Of a stretch of DNA of 64,000 nucleotides, positions 23,701 through 36,687 are shown one piece after another (the first letter of the stretch is position 1; each line of letters opens with the position of its first letter). Under the pieces are notes generated by a model. It was given only the letters and a program-made list of their open reading frames with translations. It was not told the origin of the DNA and did no database searches. The position numbers and the translations under genes were made by a program. The stretch spans positions 868,001 to 932,000 of the forward strand of contig JAUFSD010000023.1 in NCBI GenBank assembly GCA_033030425.1, read 5' to 3'. The stretch is from Verpa conica. Taxonomy: Eukaryota > Ascomycota > Pezizomycetes > Pezizales > Morchellaceae.

Positions 23701-25751
23701 GGAGTTAGTGTTTTATGAGGCAGGAGGTTCATATTCATTATATGTAGGCTTTGAAATTGAAATGTTGTTAAAATTACAATGGCACGGTTTGTCGAAATAT
23801 ATGTACTTATAGCCAATACCCAACAGAGTTCCAAGAAGCGCAAAGAAGCAAGGAGCAAGAAGTGCAGCCCGTGTTGCTAGGTCCTATGAGGTCATAAGTC
23901 CTATACAGCCGCTCCACAAGAGCCTCATAAATTGTTTGACCCGTTTTCGCCTAAAAAACCAGCCATCGTTACCCACCACGAGCTTCCCTCTTTTTTCTTC
24001 CTTTTTTACCCTAGTTCAGCTCTCGTCGTTGCTTTATGCGCTGTCAGTTATATTAAAACTTTCTGGGATATTCCTTCTTCCTTCAGAGAAATATTTTTTA
24101 GCTGCGACCGAGCCTTCTCCCATGTCTTTGTTTCCCATTCGCTCCCTCCACTCAGGCTAAGAGTATTGTAGAAGCTCAATGGAATGTTCTTTGGGTTTCC
24201 CACAGTAATGATAAGGATCAGCCAAAGTGGGGGTGTCCATCGCAGGGATTTGGTTATCATACGCTCCCACCATGCATGCGGTCAGGAAAAAGCTTTCTGA
24301 TACCGATGATGAGTACTATGAGCCAGTGAACGAGTGAATTCTAAGGTGCTGAAGATGCGTATGTACCGGATCATGGCCACAGTTCTGCACATATACTTGA
24401 GTATGTACTCATACTCCACTCTTCTATTCGTTATTGGAGGTGATGCCCATGCTGAAGCAGCAACGGGAAACAGTTACCGCAAAATACGAGCAATATTCTC
24501 ACCACTTAATGATCTAATTTATTCATAGGCTCTGCCACACCTAATAAAGAATTCTTTGTTCAAGACTTACATTTTCGAGTAATGTTGCTATGCATAGCCT
24601 AGCCCGTAAGCACATGCAAATCTAAAATTTTAAGATATACACGTAGGTTTATTCCCTCGGACTCTAGAAAATCATTTACTAAACATCAGCACTTCAAACA
24701 TTTATCTTAAGTCTATAAACCACCCAAGGCCTACATGAGCCTATGTAGTAAACTAAACGACCCTATATAGTATAGCTAAAAATATACTAGATCATATCAC
24801 ATTAGAGACATAAGCTTCTTTCCACTATGATAGTAATCCTTAGTAAAGTTTCGTATATAATTATAAGGAAAGTAGAGCTCAAGTATCCTTAGTATGCATA
24901 TTAACAACTACATGTAGGCCCTGCAGAGAGACCCTCCAGCAGAAAACATATTAAATTACAAGCTTAATATCCAGGGCCCTCTAGCTAGACTCGAGCTAGG
25001 CTTACCTTTGGGCTCTAATTGATACTTACCCTACCAAGGATCTCCTCAAGGTAGAAGCTTTGGCATGAAACAGACTACAGATCGATCTACCGAGAACCCG
25101 AGTGATATATTATGCGCTAGAATGCGAATTTCTAGAGCTATATGGAGGCCCGGGCGCAATCCACAAAACCCCGGTACCGGAGAGTGTTAGCGAGCCCCTG
25201 ATGCTAATCTCCAGGGCTAGGGTTTCCACAGTAGACCTAAAGAAATTACTTAGCGAGCCACCTACAACTACATGTACATACATTTATTACCCCATTAATT
25301 ACACACATGTATATTCTACTACGCTACTACTCTATAACCACAGGATCCTGCCCCAAGGCTCTATCAATCAGAGGGCCTGTATTTCACGCTGACACCGGAA
25401 CTTGATGGCCAGCTGAGGTGAACCGGATGATCATCGGACGACTTTCGCTTAGAACGTGGGAAAATCATTCCACCAAAGTGACCGTTACCGGGGTCACCCA
25501 ACACCATAGCTTCAATATCAGACCACTGTTATTCTCAACCACTCCACAAGTATCGTAATGCCTCACTTCTTACGTAGCTGTAAGCCCTCCCGAGGGCCGA
25601 GATGATCTTCTTGCCCCGTTTTCTTTTCGTTCTCCTGTTTTAATTCCTTCCTTTGTTTTCGAACGACTCACGTTTCTTTTTCTTCGTACTTGCCTTTCTC
25701 CCCTCACCGCTTGCTTGCTTCCGTTGAAAGTATAAGATATAAAGCCCAAAT
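20710..25751. other. Gene-poor region upstream of the ubiquitin-like-domain gene
   Basis: About 5 kb without a supported gene. The part nearest the minus-strand gene (20760-21250) is less AT-rich, with several short hairpin-capable repeats such as GGGGCGTTCGCCCC, and may be promoter or 5' leader. A 180-codon stretch without stops (minus, about 22350-21814) lacks any methionine and any family signal. TACATGTA palindromes occur near 23531, 24909 and 25269. Confidence 0.45.
21843..21882. repeat. (GAGGGA)n microsatellite
   Basis: Purine-only hexamer repeat of about six units, partly imperfect, in noncoding DNA. Confidence 0.7.
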
Positions 25752-26878
25752 ATGTCTACCAGTCCTTCTGTCTCAGGATCTCTACGCAATATCTTCGGAC
25801 TTGCACATACGATTTCGGCCAAAAAGTCTTCCCCTCCATTATCCGCTGATTCAGTAAATATTGTCAAGGGATACCATTCCCCTAATACTACCGAACCAGT
25901 CACAGATTCACATTCCTTGAACTTGACCGATATGGCATCACTAAAGCGTAACATGCAACATGTTGATCGAAAAGAGCTCTACACCAACTTAGAAGCCAGA
26001 GTAAAATATCTCCACTCCTTTATTGACTTCAATTCAGGTTTGTGTTATCACTCAACTCATTGAATGGTAGATTTGACTAACACAAGTTAACAATATAGAT
26101 GATAGAGCTGCTCTTGTACTCGGTTCAAAATACATAAAGGCCCTCATTCCAGCAGTCGTAAACATCGTTTATAAAAAGCTCTTATCGTACGATATCACAG
26201 CTCGTGCCTTCACCACACGTTCAACATCATATGAAGGCCCCATAGATGAATACCCAGAGGAAGATTCCCCGCAGATAAAATATAGAAAAATGTTCTTAAG
26301 GGGCTATCTAAGCAAGCTGTGCTCGGATCCTAGCAAATTTGAGTTCTGGGAATATATGGATAAAGTTGGACTTATGCATGTCGTGAGTAACCAGGGCTTT
26401 CGTCCCACCTGAAGGCAGATGACTAATAGTTTTATAGGGACAAGGACGAAAGCATCCCCTTCATGTCGAATATATCCACATTGGCATTCTTCTAGGCTTC
26501 ATTCAGGACATTCTAGTTGAGGCAGTCCTTTCTCATCCTAGGCTGAAGCTTGAACAAAAAACTGCCATTGTCAAAGCCCTCGGGAAAGTTCTGTGGATCC
26601 AGAACGATCTTTTCGCAAAGTGGTATGTCAGAGATGGCGACGAGTTTGCTGAACAGAAACCAGAAGTGGAAATCGAAGGAGAAGGAATACTTCATGGAAA
26701 GAAGATCATTGCTGAATCCAAAGAGGATTGTGAGGGAGGGTGTCCGTTTAGTGGGCTTGTAAATGGCGTGGGGGATCTTGGAATTGAAGATTGTACAAAT
26801 GGGAAGAAGAATGGTCATGCAAGCTGTCCCGTTAGTGGGAACGGAAATGGTGCCCATACCCCGGTTGGAGATGTTTGA
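25752..26878 (+). CDS. Fungal protoglobin / globin-sensor domain protein
   Basis: Three exons: 25752-26037, 26099-26382, 26438-26878, giving 336 aa. The protoglobin-type globin fold runs from about residue 60 to 260: LYTNLEARVKYLHSFIDF, DDRAALVLGSKYIKALIPAVV, VYKKLLSYDITARAFTTRST, YRKMFLRGYLSKLC, then KHPLHVEYIHIGILLGFIQD, the segment expected to carry the proximal heme histidine, and a C-terminal helix ALGKVLWIQNDLFAKWY. Members bind heme and small gases (O2, CO, NO); the physiological role in fungi is unknown. The tail (residues 260-336) is Gly/Asn-rich and carries two Cys-Pro motifs, CPFSG at 292 and CPVSG at 320. No signal peptide or membrane segment; likely cytosolic. No gene nearby shares an obvious role. 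Confidence 0.87.
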
Positions 26879-27450
26879 GCCCTTTTTCGAGCCATGGGAG
26901 AAAGAGTGGGAGTTGATCGTTGTAAATATTCTCAAGGAGTTTCCTACCGCGGTATGATGCCAGGGATATAAAGTATAGGATATGGGTTTATGGATTCGTT
27001 CTTTATGGCTTATTTGGGGTTTTTACTCACTCTAATCCTTCCTTTTTCTTTTATTTCGTATGATGTTATATTGTCATGTTATTATATATGAGAATATTGA
27101 TTGCTATCTTTGTCTTCTTCAGTATCTGGTGAAAGTTAAACCCCATGTATTATGATTAATCAGCCAATCAATCAAAAGGTTGAATCTTTTCACGAGCTCT
27201 CACTCGTGATTACATTTACGGCAAAATCCACTTAACAAAATCCCACACCGCAACTAATTAATCCAAATTATTCAATATGCGGGTCACACCCTGGCCAGTC
27301 AACTAATATCGAGAGAGTACCCAGAATATACTCACTCCCGGCTGCTACTTTTCCTTATTTTCATCACGTGCCATAACGCCTAAGTATTTGACCCTATATT
27401 AGGTATAATAGAGAATGGTTCCAAATAGCTAGTATTTTCACCAAAAACAA

Positions 27451-27750
27451 ATGTTTTATTCTACAACAACCACTGACTTGGATAGCATATAAAAAGTTGA
27501 GGATATTTAATATGGCTATTTTAAGCTTCCCAACTTTTTATGTGACCTTTGGCCAAACAAGTACCTCGGAATATCGGCGCAAAAATTGTGGTCTACCTTT
27601 AAGACCATACACACCATATACAACACTAACAGCTACCTAGACTATCCGGATGCATTAGAAATACTGTCCTTGATTTGTGCCCATAGGTCTAAGCAAACAC
27701 CAACTCGATTTCGATTTAATACGTGTAAGAGTCTTGAAAGCTATTCATAG
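27451..27750 (+). pseudogene. Decayed coding remnant with ATG, family unknown
   Basis: From ATG at 27451 one frame reads 99 codons to TAG at 27748-27750 with two internal TAA stops at 27490-27492 and 27508-27510. The last 78 codons are uninterrupted and protein-like (PNFLCDLWPNKYLGI, AQKLWSTFKTIHTIYNTNSY, DYPDALEILSLICAHRS). This could be the front part of the same dead gene as 28440-28757. No family recognised; the call rests on composition and openness only. Confidence 0.3.
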
Positions 27751-28439
27751 CGACGACGACGACAAAAACACTGTACGGATTCACATCTAATCACCATAAC
27801 CCAACATATCACACGTTGATAAAAGTTCACACATAGCCTGTTTCCGGGAAAGCTTCCTGTGGCTGTTAGTGCCGTATGTTTATTATCTAGATTAATTTTA
27901 TCTTATACATTTCTGTATTTTATTGTTAACTAGCCAATTAGTAGCATGGTGATGACTGCTAATAATCTAAGAAAAAATAAAGAAAGGCTGGAAGGAGTAT
28001 ATTCATTAGACTGACCGGGAGCCACAGTAGCTATTCGAAAGAACCTCCTCCCCCTAGTTGCACCCGGTTCATGGGCCAGACGCCATAGAATCCACTAATA
28101 TATATGAACCTAAATAACAAATAGCGTAATAACCTTAGGTATAAGTATCAAGAATAGTAGATTACTCGTGACCTTAGTTTTGCTCATAATTATTTCCAGA
28201 ACCCCCAAATGAGGGCGGATCTGTTCAGAAACGGCTTGGTCCTATAACTCTATGATAGATATTAGGGTAGGCTAATCATATAGTATCACTCGGTAAAACC
28301 TATACTTAGGTTTGAAGCCCCTCCTCCTTCTTAAAATAAGACATTGCGCTCGACTTATTATATCCAGAGCTAGAGCTAGGTATATTAGTACAATCTATTA
28401 CTCTGCTATATATAGCAGGTACACATGACGGATACTAAA

Positions 28440-28757
28440 CAGTTTATTATCTCAATATGTACATAAGGTGATTACTATTCCGGATTTATATCCGTTAAGC
28501 TTATGTTCAAGGGTCCAACCACCACACTTCATGATGATATATTTTTGTTTCACCTGGTAATTGTACTCTAGATACTCAGCAATGGTGGCCAAGAGCGTAT
28601 TTACCCGAGTGACAGTTCATGAAATTATGAAGTCACCATCGCACCGGATAATGAATACAGCATTCAATTTGGTTCGACCAGAGATTTCAAGAAACCATCA
28701 GAAATTTTGGAGCCATCGTCAGGGTATCTGATTTTCTGTTTATCCGTTTATCCATGA
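28440..28757 (+). pseudogene. Decayed coding remnant, family unknown
   Basis: A 105-codon frame ending at TGA 28755-28757, interrupted by TAA at 28464, TAG at 28569 and TGA at 28620. Between the stops it reads protein-like: GFISVKLMFKGPTTTLHDDI, NGGQERIYPSDSS, YEVTIAPDNEYSIQFGSTRD, FKKPSEILEPSSGYLIF. A second, ATG-initiated frame overlaps at about 28581-28730, so the true reading frame is not certain. Confidence 0.3.
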
Positions 28758-29863
28758 AATCTTCAATGCGACCGCCACGTGCAAACCCGTATCAGTGGGA
28801 GGTGTCGACAAAAAGGGATCAAAAGATGTTTTCGCTCAGTAGCCAGGCACACTCGGGTGGTAGGCACCGTCACTGGAGCTCGCCACGCATTCCGATTGGC
28901 CGTATCTCATTAGGAGCGGGAGGGAGAGCCTCGGCCAAATACCGACAAAGGCGAGAGCTGTCACAAAACACGGGTGTCCGGCCTCTAAAGAGAAGAAAGC
29001 AGCTACGGGGCTATAAATAAAAATTATTCGTAAGCGTTCGTGCTGAAGCGAGGGAGAGAGAGAGTAGCCAAATAGGCGAACCATACAATTTTACAGAAAG
29101 GGGGGGGTCTGAATATTTTTTGTGATTTTAGCAGATCTTGACAGGACACGACAAAACCCGGAAACAACAACCCAGATGGCTCTCTAGGTGAGCCGCTCTG
29201 TCTGTGCTTGTACCTGGGTGGCGTCGAATGGCGAATCGGGGGGAGCCAAGTCTGGCCAACAGCAGCGCTGGTAGATAGTGCCAGGGCCCAGGGGCATTAT
29301 GTATGCACGAGAGAAATGGACGACTGGCTAAGACACTACTAAAGACTGGCCAAAAGAAGGGCGGCATCTTTTTGCGCGATGTCTCGATAGTCGAGGATCA
29401 GGAATCAACCAGTCGATATTGCTTTTTATCTTTCCTTTTTTTCCCTTTTTTGTTGATCCTGGTGGTGATTTCCCCGGTGGCTAGCAGGATATCGGACATA
29501 TGGCACCGCGAAATCATTTCTTAGGTGTGCGTACACAAACACCATTTCTGTCGACAAGAACGGGTGTGCGTGGTTGTATCGAGGTCTCCATTACGGTTAA
29601 GTATACTCCTTGTATAGAGTACATTTGCTTGTTCTGTCGATACATCTCCTTGTGAGGGATATTATGTTCCTCACCTCTTTCCTGAACAACGATGGATATT
29701 TGACGATCTTGGATCCCCCTTCATTTTTTCTATTTTGGCTCCACTTTCCCAAGAGGTTTAGTGGCTCGATCCCATTTGTCCCGATGGCTTGTTCCATCTC
29801 GTCTCTTGTTTTCACGCCTTTCTACTCTTGATTCACCAATGTATAGTGCTTCAACTTACAGGA

Positions 29864-29907
29864 CCCATACCCATATCCATATATCCATATCCATACCCGT
29901 ACCCATA
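29864..29907. repeat. (CCATAY)n low-complexity repeat
   Basis: Degenerate hexamer array of CCATAC and CCATAT units in noncoding DNA. It does not match the fungal telomere repeat TTAGGG. Confidence 0.6.
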
Positions 29908-31381
29908 ACTAGCTAAACCTATTTCCATCTCAACCACTACATACACGTCCTCAAGCGGAGCTTCGGACTCCTGTGTTTACATCCGCTGCTTTATCTCTGC
30001 CTGCTGTGTCTTTCCCAAGAGAAAAGAGTGATTGCTGTCTCCGTTCGGTTGATCTGGCTGGCTTCTGGTTTCTTTTTGCACTGCAGTTACCGGTGGTACC
30101 AGAGAGGTACCAAGACCCAAGTGCAGGAGGAGCCCGGTAAGTAGCCCTCCATCATATCTTGAGGTCCACAGCCTGTAGTTATTCACCCTCCAGACGGAGA
30201 GAAGAGAAGGCCCCGCCCGGAGAGTAACATCTATTACCTACTACTATCTGTTTGCATTCCTTCTGCCTAGAACGTGCAGAACGCGACGTCACGCCAGTCA
30301 AAGTTGTGCCCCCCCCCCTTTGAGCGAGTCTCCACGTTGTGGATCGTCTTCGTCAAGCAAAATTACATATCTGCGGTCAAGTGGTCCGTCGATCGTTGTA
30401 TCGGGTGTTATTTCTGGCTGGGCAGCAGGGAAATCGTAAGTCACTGCTCTCCTTCTCACGAGATTTTTGAGAGACTTCTCTTTCTCCAACAATCACGAAC
30501 CTTTCCCGCTTCTTTCTCTGCTTCGTGTCCTGCCTGGCTGCCTGTCTTTTATTCTTTCTCCTCTCCTTGGCTGTGTTTCTTCTTTACGGCATCAAGGCAG
30601 CATTAGATGCAGCAGGGCTACTGCAGAGAGCCAGAATAAAAGTAACTCTTTCTGCAAATGCAAGTCAAATTCGAAAAAAAAACCCCCCCAAAGTTAAAAG
30701 CAGACTCAGCTTCTTCTGCTCTGGTCCCCATAAAATATCCCCTGCCTTCCGTCTCACTCCACATTTCCTCTTTCTCTGTGTAACCGCTGCTGTACTGGCG
30801 CTGACACCTAGCTGAACGTCTCTTTAGTTCTCCTGAACACATTGAACACCAGCACAGACATTGAATCCCGCGGATGCCTCTTCGCATACCTTCGCTTTAG
30901 TTGTCATTTCCCACCCTCTCGCTCTTTCTATCTCTCACCGTTTCCCTTCCGTTCTCTCCCTCTCCTTCCTCTTCCTCTATCTCTCTGTCTTCGTCGGTTG
31001 TAGTGTGGCACGGAAGATTGCTGTCCTCCACGGGCCCCTTCACGTTCCTCCACCCAATCTTTTGCCGTACATACCTGTTTACTTGACGCCCTGCACATCT
31101 CAAAGCGGCCCTCGGCTTTCCCTTGATCCTGCAGCCCCCGTATTATCCGACGCCCCCCGTTACATATTATTGCTACGCCACGGTCGTTCACGAATAGAAT
31201 CTATTATCAATAACAACACTAGCTGAGGCTGCCCAGCTCGCTATCCTTCCTTCCTCTCACTATTCCTTTTTGGCAACAAGCCACCCAGGGGCTGTAAAAG
31301 ACGCACAGCAACCAGCCTTCCCCTACTATACCACCCTCCTTGCTCTTTCAGTGATCTTCAAAAAGACACCCCGACGGTTTC

Positions 31382-34300
31382 ATGCCTATCAAATTCCCCA
31401 AGTTCTCACGACGAAAATCCGCCGGAAACGCGTTGGAAGCTGGCTACGAACCCGCCAACCAGGGAACCCAATTGCCAACAACTGAACAGGAACATCACGA
31501 CAACAGTACTAAAGCTTCTGGTTACGGAGGAGGATACGGTGGGGCCCAACGCCAAAATCGGTATGAACCATCTCGTCCTCGCTGGTTGGGTGCTGCAAGG
31601 TCCATGCTAAAGTCAGGCAGTGGCAGTGGGAATACCAGCGGATCTGGATATTCGAATACCGATTATTATGCTTCTACTGGTTCCTTGAATCGTCTAAGTT
31701 CGAGTTCGACATTGCCTTCTGCAGACGCCCCACGGACACCCGCATCTATCGACGACCACGCAGGCGGTTATACCCACAGCGCTGCAAAGTCTACTAAATC
31801 AACCGTTACTACCACAAGCACAGGATCTTCACAAAAACGCTCGGTTGGTGGTTTTTACGGCCCCGCATCGCCACGAAGAGAAAACATGTCCTCGCCTGCA
31901 CCGCCTAAACTTGAGACTTCTCTAGATACGACCTCCCTTTTCGGGGACGATATGTTCTCGTTTTCTTCTACATCTAAGGGTAGTGGCGTACCCCCGGCAA
32001 CGGGTGGTGGGATTGGTGCAATACCGCACACGGCACCGAAATTAGCATCAGCAAGGATTATAAATACTGTAAAGCCCCTCAACATCCCTGAACGGCAACG
32101 CAAAATTTGTGGCTAACATTGGCATTAGAGCGACAATCACAACGATATCTCTCCAGTCCCTCCTCCAAAGTCCTATGATCCGATGGGAACGTCACCTACA
32201 AACCAAAGATTCTCATACGCTGCGTACAGCAGCATTTATGCCAGCCCGACACACATGGACGGAGATAGGCCTGCTACTAGCGAGTCACCTTATGGTTGGG
32301 GTACAGGAAACACAGAAGATCTACCACCTCCTGTAATACCTGCTGCGAATAACAATTCTCCGCGGAATTCTCGGAATCTAACACCTGGTCAAAATGTACC
32401 AACACCTTCGCATTCCCATTCGGACTCCTTAAGTGCACCCCGACAGACTAAACCAAGCCGACAGCAGCATCCACCTAGGGGGGGGAGTACAGATTCTCTT
32501 GGTTTAAAGCGAAGTAGTGCAGTAATGCGACGATCATCGTTCCCCGATGATGAGGATGCTACCGTTGTCGCACAAGCTGCTGTTGCGTCACACAAGAACA
32601 ATATGCAGCAGCAAAAGCAACCTGATCGACGGTCTCAGGCACAGCAAGCGCTGCCGTCATCACTGCAGGTAGGTTCTGCGAGGGGCTTGTCAGACAAGAT
32701 TAAGGATAGAGATAGCGGTTGGGAGGAAGCTTTGATTTCTGGCTCCTCATCAGTCAATAGCTATCCTGGAAATAGTTCTTCTGGAAGTTCCCATGACACT
32801 AGAGGCACTAGCCCAGCGATGTCGCGAGGAAACACAGACCCCGAGTATAAACAGGCTACGTATAGCTCTCATGGAAACACACCAAAGGCCAAAAATCCAC
32901 CCACTCTCAAGCCCATTAGGTTAACAGACGGAGACGATATGGATTTTGATGCATCTATTTCCGCTTCAGCTAGCTTGGCGGCTAAGTATGAAGACCTCGA
33001 ACAAGCCAAACCCACCAATGCACCGAATAAGGTCATGACCCCTGCTCAGTTTGAAAGGTACCGGCAAGAGCAAGACAACCAACGGAGAGTATCTGGGAAA
33101 TCTTTCACTGAAAGCGACACCGATACCGATTCGGAATCCGAGGAGGAGTCAGAGTCGGAACGGAACAAGCTAGCCTTGAAGCAACGTCAGAAACAGGAGG
33201 CACATTTGTCTGTTTACAGACAACAGATGATGAAGATCACTGGTTCACAGCCTATGGAGCAACCATATCACTCAAGGGGAGGATCAGTTAGCGCATCTGC
33301 GCTACCACTGAACAACTCTATGCCACAGTTGAGCTTGTCGGGGCCAGGGTCTAGTGGGAGAAGTTCCGAGGAGGAAGATGAGGAGATTCCACTGGGAATA
33401 TTGATGGCTCACGGATTTCCCAACCGGGCTAGGCCACCAACCCGTCTCTCGAATGCTAGCTCTCAACCAAATCTCCGACAGGCAGCGATGAACCAAGATC
33501 CGAGACTGCCGCCATTTGCGAGGGGCCTTCCGGCTGACCCATACAACTTGAGCGCCAGTATCATCAACCCGACAAACAGGATGTCGCTTGCTTATGGGGT
33601 TGGTAGTGATCAAAGATCACTTAATGGATCAGTGTATGGTGGAGAAATGCCAGGACGTCGTCAACCCGGTGGATTGATTGGTGAAATCGTGAGGACGGAA
33701 GAGATGAAGGCGGCAAGGAGAGGTGGCGGGTCAACTACTTTCCCACCGCAAAAGAACTCTTTTATGGGTGATCCATTCGGAAGACCAGCGTCTCCGGGTG
33801 GTGGCATGCTTGGTCTGGGAGGGGGTGCGCAACCTGGTCACTATGGTGGGATGGGTGGGCATATTCCTGGAAACATGAGTCCGGGAATGAGTATGTCAGG
33901 TATGCCTGCTATGCCGACGCCTCTCCCAGCACAAGGAGATCCAATGCAAATGCAAATGGCAAACCAAATGCAACAGATGATGCAAATGCAAATGCAGTGG
34001 ATGCAGATGCAGATGAATATGCAGAATCCACAGCAACCACAGTCGATGCTTAATCCACCTGCAATGGGACAACGACCAATGAGTATGGCCAATTCCACCG
34101 CTAGCGGTAATTTCCCCACCATACCACCGCACCAGCGGACTATGAGTATGATGGAACCCCTCCCTTTGTTCCAAGGACCTGGTTATGCTCCTTCAATCGC
34201 GCCAAGCCAAAGAGGGTTGGCACCAGGAGGACTTATGCCATCAGGCTATACCCCTTCAATTGCTCCATCGGAACGAAGCACTGTAGGGCTACCTTCGCGA

Positions 34301-34579
34301 TACAGACCCGTATCATATGCCCCCCCTGGAAACACTTCAGCAGGCTCACGGACAGCTACTCTTCTATCTGGTTCTGGCCAAGATTTGAATAAGAGAGGAG
34401 CTGGGCCGTCACACCTGAAAAACTCAGGGGTTGATTCAGATGATGATGATGAGAGTGGTTGGGAGGCGCTAGAGAGGAAGAGGAAGGAGAAGAAAGATGG
34501 GTGGAAGAAGAAGAAGGAGACTGGACTGAAGGGTATTCTGAATTTTGGATCGACTACCGGGTCTAGTGGTGCTAAATAA
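31382..34579 (+). CDS. Large disordered Ser/Gly/Met/Gln-rich protein, function unknown
   Basis: Two exons, 31382-32068 and 32129-34579, giving 1045 aa; GTAAAG at 32069 and TTAG at 32125-32128 join in phase. No catalytic domain is recognised. The N-terminus MPIKFPKFSRRKSAG is basic; then Ser/Gly-rich sequence, a helical charged stretch around FERYRQEQDNQRR and NKLALKQRQKQEAHLSVYRQ, an acidic block leading to EEIPLGILMAHGFPNRARPP, a Met/Gln-rich run (MQMQMANQMQQMMQ) and an Asp-rich then Lys-rich C-terminus with SGWEALERKRKEKKDGWKKK. The IPLGILMAHGFPNR element and the C-terminal tail look like the most constrained parts. It has a long pyrimidine-rich leader, suggesting strong or regulated expression. 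Probably a fungal-specific scaffold, but that is inference. Confidence 0.8.
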
Positions 34580-36687
34580 GTTGGCGGGTAAGGGTTGGAT
34601 AATATTGAAGTTTTTTTTCTTTTCTTATTGTGCTTCTGAATGATTCTTTCTTTTCCTTTCAGCCTTTTTTCTTTCTTTCGTTTCTTAGAACAAAAAAAAA
34701 TCTGGGAGGGAAATGTTGATCGGTGGAGCATGCATCAACTATTGCATTCACGGGCGCAGGATATGGATAGGGGAAAACATGATGGCAGCACTTCCGATAT
34801 GCCTCAAGTTCATTATTTGGTATAATTGCGATTATCTTTTTTTTTTCTTTCATAATTGTTGTTTTATGTATTCGGTGTAGCATGGGCGGATACTGTAGGT
34901 TGGCGAAAGAGGGATGGATCATCTTCATATGTTTTGTTCTTCCATTCTTTATATCATTTTTATTGTTTTATTCCTTCCCCCGGTGTTCAAAAAAAAATTC
35001 CTTTCGGTTCTATGCCCTTTATATTTATGTTTTTGCGATACACATTCAGGCTTGTTGAGTTTGAGAAAACCATGTTGTTTGTGGTGGATTGGAGTGGATC
35101 ATTTGTGCCTGTTATCGTGTCGTCTTTTCGTTGTGTGATCTTGGTTCTACATTTTCCTTTATACCGCGGTTGGATCTTGATCGTGAGTTTGCGGTTGTTG
35201 TACTGAGCGAGGAGAGTATTTTTTTTTTGAATATGTTGGATTATGGGTGCGTACGAGTTGTAATCGCATGGGCGTAATCGGGAGGGCTTAATGTTTGTGC
35301 AGGGGGGGGGATTCGCCTAATCGTAATGTACAAAATAATTTATGCTGAGCGATGTCATCTACCTGTAGAAGATGGTGTGTGGAGTCACGGCATGGATTGA
35401 AGGATAAAGTTTGCTGGCTCTTGATTTTTGATCCCTTTTCATCTGATCTTTCTATTTGTAGGTGGGTATGTTGGGAAGATCTAGTAGTAATGTGATATGT
35501 GGTGGTAAGATGAGAGAGGAGATTGTAAGTGTAGTTGTAGTACATGTTAGTACATAGCAGTAGTAGTCAGGTATATTACAATAGAACGTAGTAGAGTACA
35601 GTACAGCGCATTCTTGTCAACCTTGGAATTGAGAGCCCCCGTCAGAATTGGAATAGAACGGAACAGGCGGCGACGTAACCCCAGATGTAAAATAATTGTA
35701 TTCAAGACGGATGAACAACACGATGGGCTGGCTGATTCGCTGTCATGACACTCACTAATGTTGTGGTGTTGCGTGAGTGGCGCACTTGACAATCGCATTC
35801 TTTTCGTTTGAACTGAGATCCGCCCCCTGGTGGTGAAACAGATGCCGGCCAACGGTCGTCCAAACAGCCTCTGTCTTTGCTTTCTGCCTCGATCCTTCTT
35901 CCTCTCTTCCTTTTCCTTCATTTGCTTTCCTTGGTCGCTTTATGGAGTGACAAGGACACCGTTGTATCTCTTCTTTGCCTTCTCAACTCCTTTACTCTTC
36001 TCGCTTTCCTTTTTTTCTCCGGAGTTTTCTCATACCGTCCATTTAATCTTCCAATCCATCCAATCCATCCAATCCATCCATTGCATGAGCTAGCTTGCCT
36101 AGGCCATACACCTGCATTTAATTCCATTCATTCTGCCTGCTGCATCATCAGGGCCACACACCCCGCCGTCACCCACCATCACTGTCTATTGTCACCGCTA
36201 CACTGCCGCCCCCCCCCTTTCTAGAAATTATCCAGGTTTTATTTCATTTTAGCTGTGATTGTTTCTGAATCGGCAATATTCAATATAGCACAGGAAACTT
36301 CAACACCGGTTAGGAAACATAGGGGGAAGGGCTTTTTTCTCTCTCTCTCGCTACCCAGATTTTCTTTTTGTTTAGAAAACTATTACTTTTACTTAAGAAC
36401 CGACTACTCTACTCTACACTACTCTCATTCCAAGATTCTTTTATTATTATTATTGTCTTATTTTAGCCGACTGCATCTGCAACTGCAACCCCCCCCCCCC
36501 TGCTCCAGACCCGCGGCCGTTTAAGTCAGGAGATTCTTCTTTCAACACCCAGCACCGTTCCACATTGTTTATCCGACACAAAAAAACAACAACTAAGCAG
36601 CCACAGTAACAGCAACAATAATAACGAACTTTCGACAAACGAGCTCGGAGATCTTGGACGAGTTTCTCTCTTGAACATAAGGGCGTG
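34580..36687. other. Intergenic, 3' end of the disordered-protein gene and kinase leader
   Basis: About 2.1 kb. T-rich 3' flank (34600-35280), then CT-rich sequence (35850-36480) directly upstream of the kinase. Poly-G at 35302-35310 and poly-C at 36209-36217 and 36489-36500. Short open frames on either strand here show no family features. Confidence 0.45.
36051..36086. repeat. (CCAATCCAT)n minisatellite
   Basis: Three perfect 9-bp units and a diverged fourth, in the presumed promoter or leader of the kinase gene. The CCAAT core is repeated with it. Confidence 0.7.

Larger units (their letters stand above)
26879..31381. other. Gene-poor region with decayed coding stretches and a long pyrimidine-rich leader
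   Basis: About 4.5 kb. Two coding-like remnants (27451-27750, 28440-28757) are described separately. From about 30440 to 31380 the plus strand is rich in CT, which fits the promoter and 5' leader of the downstream disordered-protein gene; a C10 run lies at 30309-30318 and a CRE-like GACGTCAC at about 30285. Confidence 0.45.

Noticed and set aside
24272..24337. 22-codon ATG frame with an acidic end
   Set aside because: Too short; no splice donor in a useful place and no homology I can see.
29864..29907. CCATAC/CCATAT array considered as telomere-like
   Set aside because: Does not match TTAGGG-type repeats and lies inside the chromosome.
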